Positions 24,366 to 32,877 of a stretch of DNA of 57,581 nucleotides are shown here, one piece after another (position 1 is the first letter of the stretch; each line of letters starts with the position of its first letter). This DNA is from Bacillota bacterium (GTDB lineage Bacteria; Bacillota; Clostridia; Christensenellales; SZUA-584), in the NCBI GenBank assembly GCA_023406895.1, contig JAEXTV010000017.1:1-57581 (forward strand), written 5' to 3'. The position numbers were made by a program, and so were the translations under genes. The notes beneath the pieces are model-generated. The model had not been told where the DNA came from. It worked only from the letters and a program-made list of their open reading frames with translations, and searched no databases.

Positions 24366-25742
24366 TTATCTTTTGTTTATTTTCACGCCTTCCGGCGTGT
24401 CTTTTAAGTCATATCCAAGAGCTGTAATCTGATCACGAAGCGCATCGGCTTTTGCGAAATCACGCGCTTTGCGCGCCTGCTGACGCTGCTCTGCCAATGC
24501 CAAAATTTCGTCGGGTACATCCTCATCCTCAGGCAACAGCCCCAGCACGGCAAGCACCTTGTCGAGCGCTCTCAGCGCTTCGTTCGCACCGTTTGCGCCT
24601 TTGCCGTCTTCAAAAGCGAGGTTGATGTCTCGGATGTATTCGAATATCACGCCGATGGCTTCGGCTGTGTTTAAATCATCATCCATGGCTTCTTTAAACC
24701 GGTTTTCGAGCGCGCAGATATCCTTGGTCACATCCACCGTATCCGCCGAGCCTGTTGAGACGATATGCTTTAAATTATCTCGGCAGTTTTTGATGCGCGC
24801 CATCGCCGATGCCGCCTGCATGATGAGCTCTTCGCTGAAGTTGATCGGGTTGCGGTAATGGGCCGAGAGCATAAACAGCCTGACGACCGTTAAATCATAT
24901 TTTTGTGATATATCGCGAACCGTGAAAAAGTTGCCTTTGGATTTTGACATCTTCTCATTGTTCACATTGATATAGCCGTTGTGCATCCAGTACTTTGCAA
25001 ACGGCTTGCCGGTGGCCGCTTCAGACTGGGCGATTTCGTTTTCATGATGCGGAAATATCAGATCCTGCCCGCCGCCGTGAATGTCGATCGTCTCGCCAAG
25101 GTATTTCATGCTCATGGCACTGCACTCGATATGCCAGCCTGGGCGTCCATTGCCCCACGGGCTGGCCCAGCTGTCTTCACCCGGCTTGGCGGCTTTCCAA
25201 AGCGCAAAATCCTCCGGGTTTTTCTTGGCCTCTGTCACATCGATGCGCGCGCCGGCCTGCAGGTCTTCGAGAGACTGGCCCGAAAGCTTGCCGTATTCGG
25301 GAAAGCTTGTGACATCAAAATACACATCGCCACCCGATTCATATGCATGGCCAGAATCAATCAGCGATTCCACGAGTTTGATAATATCATCCATATGCTC
25401 GGTTGCTCTCGGGTGCACCGTAGCGGGCTGAATACCGAGCCCTTTGGCATCTTTGTAATATTCGGCGATAAAGCGCTCACCGAGCTCCTTTAGGCTCGTG
25501 TTCTCTTCCGCGGCTCTCGCAATCATCTTATCGTCCACATCCGTAAAGTTCTGAACGAACGTCACATTGAGCCCTGTGTACTCGAGATACCGGCGCAGTG
25601 TGTCGAAGATAATAAACGGCCTTGCGTTGCCGATATGAAAAAAATTATACACTGTGGGGCCGCAGGCATATATTTTTGCCTTCCCGGGCTCCACCGGAAC
25701 AAATTCCTCTTTTGTCCGCGTCATTGTGTTAAAAAGCTTCAA
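24366..25742 (-). CDS. cysS: Cysteinyl-tRNA synthetase
   Basis: A 458-residue class I aminoacyl-tRNA synthetase charging tRNA-Cys. The zinc ligand C27 in YACGPTVYN, the HIGN motif (36-39) and KMSKSKGNF are intact. The start is TTG at 25742 preceded by GGAAG. It has its own promoter with a very short leader, so the T-box regulation common for cysS in Firmicutes is excluded here. It is followed by the small membrane protein. Confidence 0.96.
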   Translation of the reverse strand: MKLFNTMTRTKEEFVPVEPGKAKIYACGPTVYNFFHIGNARPFIIFDTLRRYLEYTGLNVTFVQNFTDVDDKMIARAAEENTSLKELGERFIAEYYKDAKGLGIQPATVHPRATEHMDDIIKLVESLIDSGHAYESGGDVYFDVTSFPEYGKLSGQSLEDLQAGARIDVTEAKKNPEDFALWKAAKPGEDSWASPWGNGRPGWHIECSAMSMKYLGETIDIHGGGQDLIFPHHENEIAQSEAATGKPFAKYWMHNGYINVNNEKMSKSKGNFFTVRDISQKYDLTVVRLFMLSAHYRNPINFSEELIMQAASAMARIKNCRDNLKHIVSTGSADTVDVTKDICALENRFKEAMDDDLNTAEAIGVIFEYIRDINLAFEDGKGANGANEALRALDKVLAVLGLLPEDEDVPDEILALAEQRQQARKARDFAKADALRDQITALGYDLKDTPEGVKINKR

Positions 25743-25775
25743 AAAAACACTTCCATTCCTGCTGTTGATCGCATC

Positions 25776-25805
25776 ATTATATTATATGCAGCGGGCAAAA
25801 GTCAA
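25776..25805 (-). promoter_or_regulatory. cysS promoter
   Basis: TTGACT (25800-25805), 18-bp spacer, TATAAT (25776-25781). The -35 box overlaps the end of the rhodanese lipoprotein gene. An overlapping second TATAAT lies 5 bp upstream of the chosen one. Confidence 0.75.
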
Positions 25806-26449
25806 TTGACGCCCGCGTCTGCCTGCCATGCCGAAAAGCCGCCTTCGAGATTGTACACCTCCTTATACCCTGCTTCTATAAGAATCTGAGAAGCGGTTAC
25901 GCTGCGGTTGCCGGACGCGCAGTACACAAGCACTTTGTCGAATCCCTTGATCTCGCTTAAGCGGTCAGCCAGCTCGTTATGCGGAATCAACACCGCCTCA
26001 GCGATGTGGCCTTCATCGTATTCTTCCTGCGTTCTCACGTCGAGCAGCAGATAGTTCCCCGCCATTGCAGTTGCAAACTCTTTTACGTCCACATTTTTGT
26101 ATACATCCGTCTCCGCGAGTTCTTCAACGATGAGCCTGCCGTGTTCCGTGCGGCCGTCTGTCGTTACGCTGATATCAAAGCTGCCCGTTTCCACAGCCTT
26201 GAACTGCACCTGCGCTTCATCGCTGCCGGTTGTTTCCGTCTCAAAATCAGGCACGCTGATCGTGATGCTGCCTTGCCCCGTATAAATCAGCGTCACCGTT
26301 TCGCCGCGATTGGCATGGGCCTCGGAAAACCCGCTGTTCAGTTTGATAACGCGCCCGCCGTCCTGCAGCGCGCCGTCTGCCTGCGGCTGCGCACCGCACC
26401 CGCTCAGCAGCAATAGCGCTGCCGCGAGCAATATAAGTAATCTCTTCAT
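25802..26449 (-). CDS. Rhodanese-domain lipoprotein
   Basis: A 215-residue exported lipoprotein with lipobox LSGC (C18). A beta-rich middle region (about 35-110) is unassigned. The C-terminal rhodanese domain (about 120-213) has the active-site loop CASGNRS with C177, and the LLLDVRTQEEYDEGHI segment. Rhodaneses handle sulfane sulfur; outside the membrane it might act on thiosulfate or polysulfide, which is inference. The ATG at 26449 is preceded by GAGGAG; an upstream ATG at 26515 would bury the signal peptide. Confidence 0.9.
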   Translation of the reverse strand: MKRLLILLAAALLLLSGCGAQPQADGALQDGGRVIKLNSGFSEAHANRGETVTLIYTGQGSITISVPDFETETTGSDEAQVQFKAVETGSFDISVTTDGRTEHGRLIVEELAETDVYKNVDVKEFATAMAGNYLLLDVRTQEEYDEGHIAEAVLIPHNELADRLSEIKGFDKVLVYCASGNRSVTASQILIEAGYKEVYNLEGGFSAWQADAGVN

Positions 26450-26520
26450 AGCTGTGACGCTCCTCTGCTTTCCCGCCCTTTTATTACATCCGACCGTCCA
26501 TCCATCACTCCTCATTTAAT

Positions 26521-26640
26521 CATTGTTAACTTGAGGAGACGCTGTCGCCGACAGGCGACTGATGAGGTTTTCGAATTGATAGCTTTTAATTAACACCTCA
26601 TTCGGATCTTCGCACCGCCTTCTCCTCTGGAAGAAATCTT
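26521..26640. repeat. Intergenic repeat, family 2, diverged copy
   Basis: It shares with the copy at 42101-42235 the blocks tcgccg..ag.cg.ctgat, ACACCTCATyCGG, CTTCGC and CCTTCTCCTC. It contains the inverted repeat TCGCCgacaGGCGA near 26545-26556. It separates ftsZ from the rhodanese gene. Confidence 0.6.
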
Positions 26641-26654
26641 TTCGGTTCATTCTT

Positions 26655-26685
26655 TATAAAACAATGCCCGCTTGAAGCGGGCATT
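26655..26685 (-). terminator. Intrinsic terminator of ftsQ-ftsA-ftsZ
   Basis: Leftward, AATGCCCGCTT and AAGCGGGCATT (26663-26685) form an 11-bp stem followed by GTTTTAT. It begins 4 bp after the ftsZ stop. Confidence 0.88.
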
Positions 26686-26688
26686 TGA

Positions 26689-27843
26689 TTAAAAATCTTT
26701 CTTGATGCGCTTGCGCCGCAGGAACGGCGGGATATCGAGCTCATTGCCCGTTTCAAACCCGCTGAGCGAAGGCGATTTCTTCTCCGGCCTGACCGGAATA
26801 AAGATGTCGTCATCGTCCGAGCTGCCGTGGAAATCGAGCTCCTCCCGCATGGGCGCACCGGTCGGCTGCTGCTTTGGCTTTCTCGGAGCACCGTTAAAGC
26901 CCGTCGCGATGACCGTGATACGCACTTCGTCTTCGAGCCTGTCGTCGGTGTCCGCGCCGAAGAATATGTTGGCTTCCGGATCGGCCGCCTGACGGATCAG
27001 ATTGGCCGCTTCCTCTATTTCTAGCAGACTCATCGTTGGGTCACCCGTCACGTTATAGAGTATACCGCGCGCGCCTTCGATGCTCGTCTCGAGCAGCGGG
27101 CTTTGAATGGCCTGTTTGGCGGCATCCATCGTTTTGTTGTCGCCGTAACCGACGCCGATGCCCATATGCGCCACACCGCGTTCCATCATAACCGTGCGCA
27201 CATCCGCAAAGTCAAGATTCACAAGCGCGGGCTTCACGATCAGATCCGTTATGCCCTGTATTCCTTGCCGCAGCACATCATCCGCCACGCGAAATGCTTC
27301 CAGCATCGATGTGCCTTTGCCGATCACCTGGAGCAGCTTGTCGTTCGGAATTGTGACGATCGTGTCAACAACGTCTGTGAGCTGCACATGCCCGTCCTTT
27401 GCGCGCGTGATACGCTGGCCGCCTTCGAACATGAAAGGCATGGTCACCACCGCAACCGTCAGTATCTTTTTCTGCCGTGCGATTTCGGCGATAACCGGCG
27501 CAGCGCCTGTCCCAGTGCCGCCGCCGAGCCCCGCCGCAAGATAAATCAGATTCGCACCGTCAACGATCGCATTCAGTTCGTCTATGCTTTCTTCGGCAGC
27601 GCGCCTGCCGATCGCCGGATCTCCGCCCACGCCAAGTCCGCTGGTCAGCTTCTCTCCGATCTGTATTTTGTTTTTTGCCCGTGAGAGCAGCAACGCCTGC
27701 TTGTCCGTGTTAACGGCATAAAACTCAGCACCTGTCACCCCATGATCAATCATGCGGTTGACGGCGTTGTTGCCTGCGCCGCCCACACCGATAACCTTAA
27801 TTTTGGCTATGCTGTCTTGCTCAATATCAATCTCTAATGGCAT
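26689..27843 (-). CDS. ftsZ: Cell division GTPase FtsZ
   Basis: A 384-residue tubulin homologue that assembles the Z ring. The GTP-binding GGGTGTG signature lies at 107-113, and the T7 catalytic loop NLDFADV around 208-214. A variable linker leads to the conserved C-terminal peptide DIPPFLRRK, which docks FtsA and other partners. The ATG follows AAGGGGG. It is the last gene of the ftsQ-ftsA-ftsZ unit. Confidence 0.98.
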   Translation of the reverse strand: MPLEIDIEQDSIAKIKVIGVGGAGNNAVNRMIDHGVTGAEFYAVNTDKQALLLSRAKNKIQIGEKLTSGLGVGGDPAIGRRAAEESIDELNAIVDGANLIYLAAGLGGGTGTGAAPVIAEIARQKKILTVAVVTMPFMFEGGQRITRAKDGHVQLTDVVDTIVTIPNDKLLQVIGKGTSMLEAFRVADDVLRQGIQGITDLIVKPALVNLDFADVRTVMMERGVAHMGIGVGYGDNKTMDAAKQAIQSPLLETSIEGARGILYNVTGDPTMSLLEIEEAANLIRQAADPEANIFFGADTDDRLEDEVRITVIATGFNGAPRKPKQQPTGAPMREELDFHGSSDDDDIFIPVRPEKKSPSLSGFETGNELDIPPFLRRKRIKKDF

Positions 27844-27867
27844 ATTTGACCCCCTTATTCAGAACGC

Positions 27868-29055
27868 TTAATCGAACATCTTTTTCGATAACCGTTCCAG
27901 TAACGCTAATCCGCCTGAGCTGCTGTGATATTTGGCCTCAAAGACATAGTCGAGCAATGCGAGCGATGTATAGTAGTTGGGCGTTGAAAGCTGCGGTGCT
28001 TCAATTTTCGAGATACGCACCTGCCGCTTTAAAAGCCCTTCAAGCATGTTCTTTACACCCTTCATCATTGCAATGCCGCCGCCGGAAAGATAAATGCGCG
28101 TTCGTCTCGCTATATTAAGCGGGCTTTTTTCAAACGCTCTGCCAATGAGCTGGCACAGGTGCTCCACCCTCGCGTCAATGACCTCAGAAACAAGGGCGTG
28201 ATTGTATCTTTCCAGTCGTCCGGACCGTGCTCTGGCATAATCATATAACTTCGTGCCAGTATTTTCAAGACCAAACGAATACCGTTTTTTGATCTGTTCC
28301 GCCGTCTCCACATCAAGATTCAACACAATGGACAGATCGTTGGCTATCTGCATACCTCCAGCGTTTATTGTCTTATTATATACAATTGCATCGCCGTAGA
28401 CAACCGTGACATTTGTATCATAGTAGCCCACATTAATTAATACAGAACAGCAGTCCCGTTCTTCCGCCGGAACAATGAAAAGGCTCTCAGCCAGCACCTC
28501 AGGTATATAGGCCGCCACCTTCACACCGACGTTTTGCAGCAGCGATGTTGTGTCTTCAATAAACTCGTTTTTAGCAAAAATCAACGAAACAAGCCCGTTG
28601 AGTTCGTTCGCCGCAGCATCCATCACGTCAATATAGTGATGGCCGTCTTCCAACTCAAAATAAACCGGCGTCGAGTTGACAACCGTATAAAGCGAATCAT
28701 CGTACCCCTGCTCGGCATTGCCAACAAGCCGCTCGATATCGCTTTGGCATACGTGTCCGCTCTCTACTCCGGCACTGCCTTCCGAACAGACCACCTTGCA
28801 AAATACGCCGGGAACGCCGACAAAAGCCTCTTTCACCCGTTTTCTTGCTTTCTTCTCGGCAAGCGTTATCGCTTTTTCAACCGCTTGTTCCACATTTGAT
28901 GGTTTTTGCCAGCGGCCGTTCTTTATTCCTTCGTATTTTGCCTCTCCGGCTCCGAGCACCTCAAAGCGTCCCATCGATTTTTCACGACCGACCACGCACA
29001 TGACCTTTGACGTGCCAAATTCAACGGCAGCCGTCACATTCTTCATAGCCCGCAA
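27868..29055 (-). CDS. ftsA: Cell division protein FtsA
   Basis: A 395-residue actin-fold protein that tethers FtsZ to the membrane. It has the phosphate-1 segment EFGTSKVMC, an SHS2-type subdomain (about 85-165), the phosphate-2 segment LINVGYYDTNVTVV and the adenosine motif YLSGGGIAMMKGV. The short C-terminal tail (ALLERLSKKMFD) could serve as amphipathic membrane helix. The TTG at 29055 has AAGGGG about 5 bp ahead and is preferred over the ATG at 29046, whose SD spacing is too long. It diverges from textbook FtsA in the central region but the context is decisive. Confidence 0.92.
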   Translation of the reverse strand: MRAMKNVTAAVEFGTSKVMCVVGREKSMGRFEVLGAGEAKYEGIKNGRWQKPSNVEQAVEKAITLAEKKARKRVKEAFVGVPGVFCKVVCSEGSAGVESGHVCQSDIERLVGNAEQGYDDSLYTVVNSTPVYFELEDGHHYIDVMDAAANELNGLVSLIFAKNEFIEDTTSLLQNVGVKVAAYIPEVLAESLFIVPAEERDCCSVLINVGYYDTNVTVVYGDAIVYNKTINAGGMQIANDLSIVLNLDVETAEQIKKRYSFGLENTGTKLYDYARARSGRLERYNHALVSEVIDARVEHLCQLIGRAFEKSPLNIARRTRIYLSGGGIAMMKGVKNMLEGLLKRQVRISKIEAPQLSTPNYYTSLALLDYVFEAKYHSSSGGLALLERLSKKMFD

Positions 29056-29100
29056 AATATCCCCTTAAAAATCAAAAAAACAATAGAACACTTAATTAAT

Positions 29101-29128
29101 ATAATACCATGTTTATAATAAATAACAA
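29101..29128 (-). promoter_or_regulatory. Candidate promoter for ftsA-ftsZ
   Basis: TTGTTA (29123-29128), 16-bp spacer, TATTAT (29101-29106), in the 83-bp ftsQ-ftsA gap. The region is very AT-rich, so chance matches are easy. Confidence 0.45.
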
Positions 29129-29138
29129 TATTTTTGAT

Positions 29139-29852
29139 CTATTTCTCTCTGTAGTAGGCATTTTTCACCGATGATACGTCTAAAACGCCTCCGGACTTGC
29201 CCATTTCTGCAATTTCTCCCTGTGATGCTTTCATGAGCACGAATTTTTCATCGAGTGCCGTATCATCCCCGACCTCCACCGTCATGCCGTCACTAAGCGT
29301 TAAAACGATATCGGCTGCCAGTGAGATATCGATGCTGACCGGTGAGATTTCAGCCGATTTTAACGCGTCCAGCAACCGCGTCAACACGCCGATTTTAAAA
29401 ACATCGCTTGTTCCGAGCTGCTGCCCAATCTGCACGGTATCGGCGGGAAGGCCGTTTACGAGCGGGTAGGCCCCTTCTTGGGGCTGTGTGTCCAATCGCA
29501 ACACCCACCCCTCGTGGTCTATCACGATACAAGCGCTATCTTTTTGTATCCAAGCGGCTTCTTTTCTCTCTTCAATCGTGATCAGCACCTGATCGGGGTA
29601 TTTAAAATCGACACTGACCGGCTTAATATACGGATCGGCGTTGAGCTTTGCCATGACCTCCTGCTTGTCCACCGCCAATATGCTCGTATTGTATTCAATT
29701 CCGCAAAGCGCAATGATGTCATCCTGACTGCGGGTTTCGCATCCGGTAACGGCTATTGTTCTCACCTGAAAAAGCTGATAAGCAACAAAGATAAGCGCGC
29801 CGATGAATAACAGCAGCGCAATCACCGTCAGCACTCTTTTGCCTTTTTTCAA
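29139..29852 (-). CDS. ftsQ: Cell division protein FtsQ/DivIB
   Basis: A 237-residue bitopic division protein. A short basic cytoplasmic tail, one transmembrane helix (about 7-26) and a POTRA domain beginning VRTIAVTGCETRSQDDIIALCG in pieces are followed by the FtsQ/DivIB beta domain. It bridges FtsL and DivIC in the divisome. The TTG at 29852 is the preferred start because AGGAG (29860-29864) lies 7 bp ahead. The upstream in-frame ATG at 29876 lacks an SD, and an Arg-rich extension beyond it looks like leader sequence. Confidence 0.9.
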   Translation of the reverse strand: MKKGKRVLTVIALLLFIGALIFVAYQLFQVRTIAVTGCETRSQDDIIALCGIEYNTSILAVDKQEVMAKLNADPYIKPVSVDFKYPDQVLITIEERKEAAWIQKDSACIVIDHEGWVLRLDTQPQEGAYPLVNGLPADTVQIGQQLGTSDVFKIGVLTRLLDALKSAEISPVSIDISLAADIVLTLSDGMTVEVGDDTALDEKFVLMKASQGEIAEMGKSGGVLDVSSVKNAYYREK

Positions 29853-30046
29853 TCGGTCACTCCTCTCTTTTGACATTCGCACCGTATATGTTGTCTGCCC
29901 GCAATATGCACGTTTGCGCCGACGTCTTTTAATGCCCCGTTTCAGGCGCAGGTTGACAGGGCGGCTGACTCTGCGCCCATCGCTTGCCCTGATTGGATGC
30001 AATGTGATACGTTTGTTAAACTAATCATTTGTTTTTATCTTATTTT

Positions 30047-30074
30047 ATTATAATCGTATAATTAATTTATTCAA
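30047..30074 (-). promoter_or_regulatory. Promoter of ftsQ-ftsA-ftsZ
   Basis: TTGAAT (30069-30074), 16-bp spacer, TATAAT (30047-30052). The predicted leader is about 190 nt. Confidence 0.65.
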
Positions 30075-30300
30075 TCAATAGTTAAAAATTGGGGGATGAA
30101 ACCCATGACATCTTCAGAAGTGAAATGACGAAACGAATTGAATAAAACCGCGTTTTTAAGCCAAATGCAATATGGCGTATGTCTGTTCATTACGGAAACA
30201 ACGTACAGCGCATTCAACAGAGGACAAGCCGCAGCGATTAATAGCGCTCATTTTTAAGCATTCTGTTTTAAAACGGTATCTAGGTTATATGATAAAACTA
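30075..30300. other. Intergenic region between murA and ftsQ
   Basis: AT-rich sequence without a supportable gene. The whole murA-ftsQ gap is about 590 bp and also holds the ftsQ promoter and a bidirectional terminator. I see no conserved structure elsewhere in it. Confidence 0.5.
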
Positions 30301-30325
30301 AAAACTGCGAATGAACGCAGTTTTT
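30301..30325 (-). terminator. Terminator-like hairpin after murA (bidirectional)
   Basis: CTGCG (30305-30309), loop AATGAA and CGCAG (30316-30320), flanked by AAAA and TTTTT, so it could work on either strand. It ends the leftward murE-murA unit about 120 bp past the murA stop. Confidence 0.7.
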
Positions 30326-30441
30326 AATTAGAAAAGTATTATATTATTCTGAATTGTTATTAACGCTAATTGTATGCATTGGGCAGTATTGTTTCGTCAT
30401 AAGTCTCATCATACTTGTGTTGATAACGTTATACTCGCCCG

Positions 30442-31695
30442 TCATTCCTCTCTCTTTATATCCGCACCCAGCAGGTTCAGCTCCGATTCAAATGTCTCGT
30501 AGCCTCTGTCTATGATCTTGGCTTGATCGACCACCGTGGTGCCATCCGCACACAGGCCTGCAAGCACCAGCGCCGCGCCGCCGCGCAGATCCATCGCCGT
30601 CACTTCCGCGCCGTGCAGTTGCTCCACGCCTTTGATCACCGCGACGTTGTTCTTAATCACGATGTTCGCACCCATTCTCTGCAGTTCTGTCACATGCTTA
30701 AATCGGTTGTCGAATACACTTTCCACAATGATGCTCGTACCTCTGGCAATACAGGCTGCCGTGCAGAGCTGCGCCTGCATATCCGTCGGGAACCCGGGGT
30801 ACGGCCCGGTTTCAATCAGATGCATTTCTTTGGGGCGTCCCTGCCCCGTCACGGTAATCGCATCGTTATAAACATCCACCTTGGCGCCCGCTTCTTTAAG
30901 CTTGGCTGTGATGGAAAACAGGTGCTCGGGAACCACATTCTTAACTGTAATCTTTCCGTTTGTGATCACAGCCGCCGTCATAAACGTGCCCGCCACGATT
31001 CTATCGGGCATACATGTGTAGGAAAACCCGTTTAAATGGCTCTTGCCTTCAATGGTGACCGTGCTCGTCCCAGCCCCGTTCACGTTGCCGCCCATCAGGT
31101 TGATGACGTTTTGCAACTCAACGATCTCCGGCTCTCTCGCCGCATTTCTGATGACCGTATTGCCCGGTGCGAGCGCGGCCGCCATCATCAAATTTTCCGT
31201 AGCCCCGACGCTCGGATAATCCAGATGAACATCGCCGCCTTTGAGCTTTCGGCCTTCGCACATGATATGGCCGCCGGCTTCGGTGATGTTGACGCCGAGG
31301 GATCGAAGGCCCCTCAGGTGCAGATCAATCGGCCGGCTGCCTATTTCGCATCCGCCGGGATAAGTAAAGCGAGCCATACGAAAACGTGCAAGAATGGGCC
31401 CCATCATAAATATTGACGACCGAATCTCTTTTGCGAGCCTGTCGGGCATTTCCCAGCGCAAGGCCCGATGCGTATCAATCACCAGACGGTCTTTTTCAAA
31501 GGCCACATACGCGCCGATGTGTTCGAGTATGGAAAGCATATAATACACATCCGAAATCGCCGGCCAGTTATATATTATGACTGGTTCTTCTGTCAGCAAA
31601 GCAGCCGCAAACACAGGAAGAGCGGCATTTTTCGCACCCTGAACTGCGATCTCGCCTTCCAGCTTTGAGCCGCCTTTTATAATCAATTTTGCCAT
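30442..31695 (-). CDS. murA: UDP-N-acetylglucosamine 1-carboxyvinyltransferase
   Basis: A 417-residue MurA, the first committed enzyme of peptidoglycan precursor synthesis, transferring enolpyruvate from PEP to UDP-GlcNAc. K22-N23 of the substrate loop and the PEP-reactive C116 in GGCEIGSRP are intact; cysteine at this site predicts fosfomycin sensitivity, by family knowledge. It sits after ftsW, where many Clostridia carry murG. The ATG lies behind GGAGG. Confidence 0.96.
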   Translation of the reverse strand: MAKLIIKGGSKLEGEIAVQGAKNAALPVFAAALLTEEPVIIYNWPAISDVYYMLSILEHIGAYVAFEKDRLVIDTHRALRWEMPDRLAKEIRSSIFMMGPILARFRMARFTYPGGCEIGSRPIDLHLRGLRSLGVNITEAGGHIMCEGRKLKGGDVHLDYPSVGATENLMMAAALAPGNTVIRNAAREPEIVELQNVINLMGGNVNGAGTSTVTIEGKSHLNGFSYTCMPDRIVAGTFMTAAVITNGKITVKNVVPEHLFSITAKLKEAGAKVDVYNDAITVTGQGRPKEMHLIETGPYPGFPTDMQAQLCTAACIARGTSIIVESVFDNRFKHVTELQRMGANIVIKNNVAVIKGVEQLHGAEVTAMDLRGGAALVLAGLCADGTTVVDQAKIIDRGYETFESELNLLGADIKREE

Positions 31696-31762
31696 AGTGG
31701 CCTCCCCCGCATATCATCTATCACATAATAATATCTTATGCCGAGCAGGCCAATTGGTGCTT

Positions 31763-32869
31763 TTAAGCCGCGTGAGACTGTTTGGATATGTTCAGCAGCA
31801 CACCGATGCAGCCCATAAACATGATCAAAGATGTGCGCCCCGCGCTGATGAACGGCAGCACAACGCCCGTGGGCGGTACAAGACCCGTCACCACGCCGAT
31901 GTTGATAAAAACCTGTATGGCGATCAGCGCTGTGATGCCCGTCGCCAGCATTGTCCCAAACATATTTGGCGCGCGCAGTGCGATGCGGACGCCTCGCCAT
32001 ATCAGTATTCCAAACGCGAGGAGCACGAGCAGACCGCCGAAGAACCCGAGCTCTTCCACGATAATGGCGAAAATGCAGTCCGATTCCATGTACGGCAGAA
32101 AGAGATACTTTTGCCGTGAATTGCCGAGGCCGAGACCGAAAAAGCCGCCCGAACCGATGGAGTAGAGCGACTGCACAAGCTGATAGCTTTCGTCGCCCGC
32201 GTATTTCCACGGGTCCATAAACGCGAATATTCTGTCCATGCGGTATTGGGTTGCGATCATTGCGAGCGCACCGCCGCCGATGCCCACGCCGCCCATGATA
32301 CCGAAATGAACGAGGTTTGCGCCGCCCACCAGCATCATCACAAACATCACAAGCGCAAGCGTCACCACCGCGCTGAAATTGGGCTGCAGATATAATAATC
32401 CTGCAGCGATCAGCAGCAAAACAAGGTATGGCGCCATACCGTATTTAAACTGCCTCATCTTTTCCTGATTGATGGAGATGCCCGCCGCCATAAAAACGAT
32501 GATCGCAAACTTTAAGACCTCGATAGACTGCAGATCGAGTATCACAAGATTGACCCAGCGGTGAGAGCCGTTTCTTTCGATGCCGATACCAGGCACAAAA
32601 ACGAGCAGCATCAGCAAAAGACCGATGCCGAGTATCACAAAGCGCAATTTTTTGAATTTGTTGTAATCAAAAAGTATGCCGGCAATCATGGCCACAAGGC
32701 CCATCACCGCCCCGCTGATCTGCTTCCAGAAATAAAACAAAGGGTCGTTTTGTGTGTTGGAACTGTTCTCCGCGTAGTAGTAGCTCGCGCTGAAAACCAT
32801 TAGTATGCCAAACATCACGAGTATCATTGTGACAATCAACAGCGGATAATCAATGGATCGTTTGGCCAT
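31763..32869 (-). CDS. ftsW: Lipid II polymerase, SEDS family (FtsW/SpoVE)
   Basis: A 368-residue multi-pass SEDS protein (about ten transmembrane segments) that polymerises lipid II together with a class B PBP. The segments QSLYSIGSGGFFGLGLGNSRQKYLFLP (in part) and IVEELGFFGGL, and the C-terminal PPTGVVLPFIS, are characteristic. It starts 8 bp after murD. It could be the sporulation paralogue SpoVE, which cannot be told apart here; the neighbouring PBP is likewise SpoVD-like. Confidence 0.93.
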   Translation of the reverse strand: MAKRSIDYPLLIVTMILVMFGILMVFSASYYYAENSSNTQNDPLFYFWKQISGAVMGLVAMIAGILFDYNKFKKLRFVILGIGLLLMLLVFVPGIGIERNGSHRWVNLVILDLQSIEVLKFAIIVFMAAGISINQEKMRQFKYGMAPYLVLLLIAAGLLYLQPNFSAVVTLALVMFVMMLVGGANLVHFGIMGGVGIGGGALAMIATQYRMDRIFAFMDPWKYAGDESYQLVQSLYSIGSGGFFGLGLGNSRQKYLFLPYMESDCIFAIIVEELGFFGGLLVLLAFGILIWRGVRIALRAPNMFGTMLATGITALIAIQVFINIGVVTGLVPPTGVVLPFISAGRTSLIMFMGCIGVLLNISKQSHAA

Positions 32870-32877
32870 GTTTCCCC

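Noticed and set aside
25743..25801. T-box leader for cysS
   Set aside because: The gap is only 59 bp and contains the promoter; there is no room for a T-box and no such motif.
29853..30002. N-terminal extension of FtsQ with an Arg-rich segment
   Set aside because: The TTG at 29852 has a proper SD, while upstream starts have none. The extension is probably untranslated leader.
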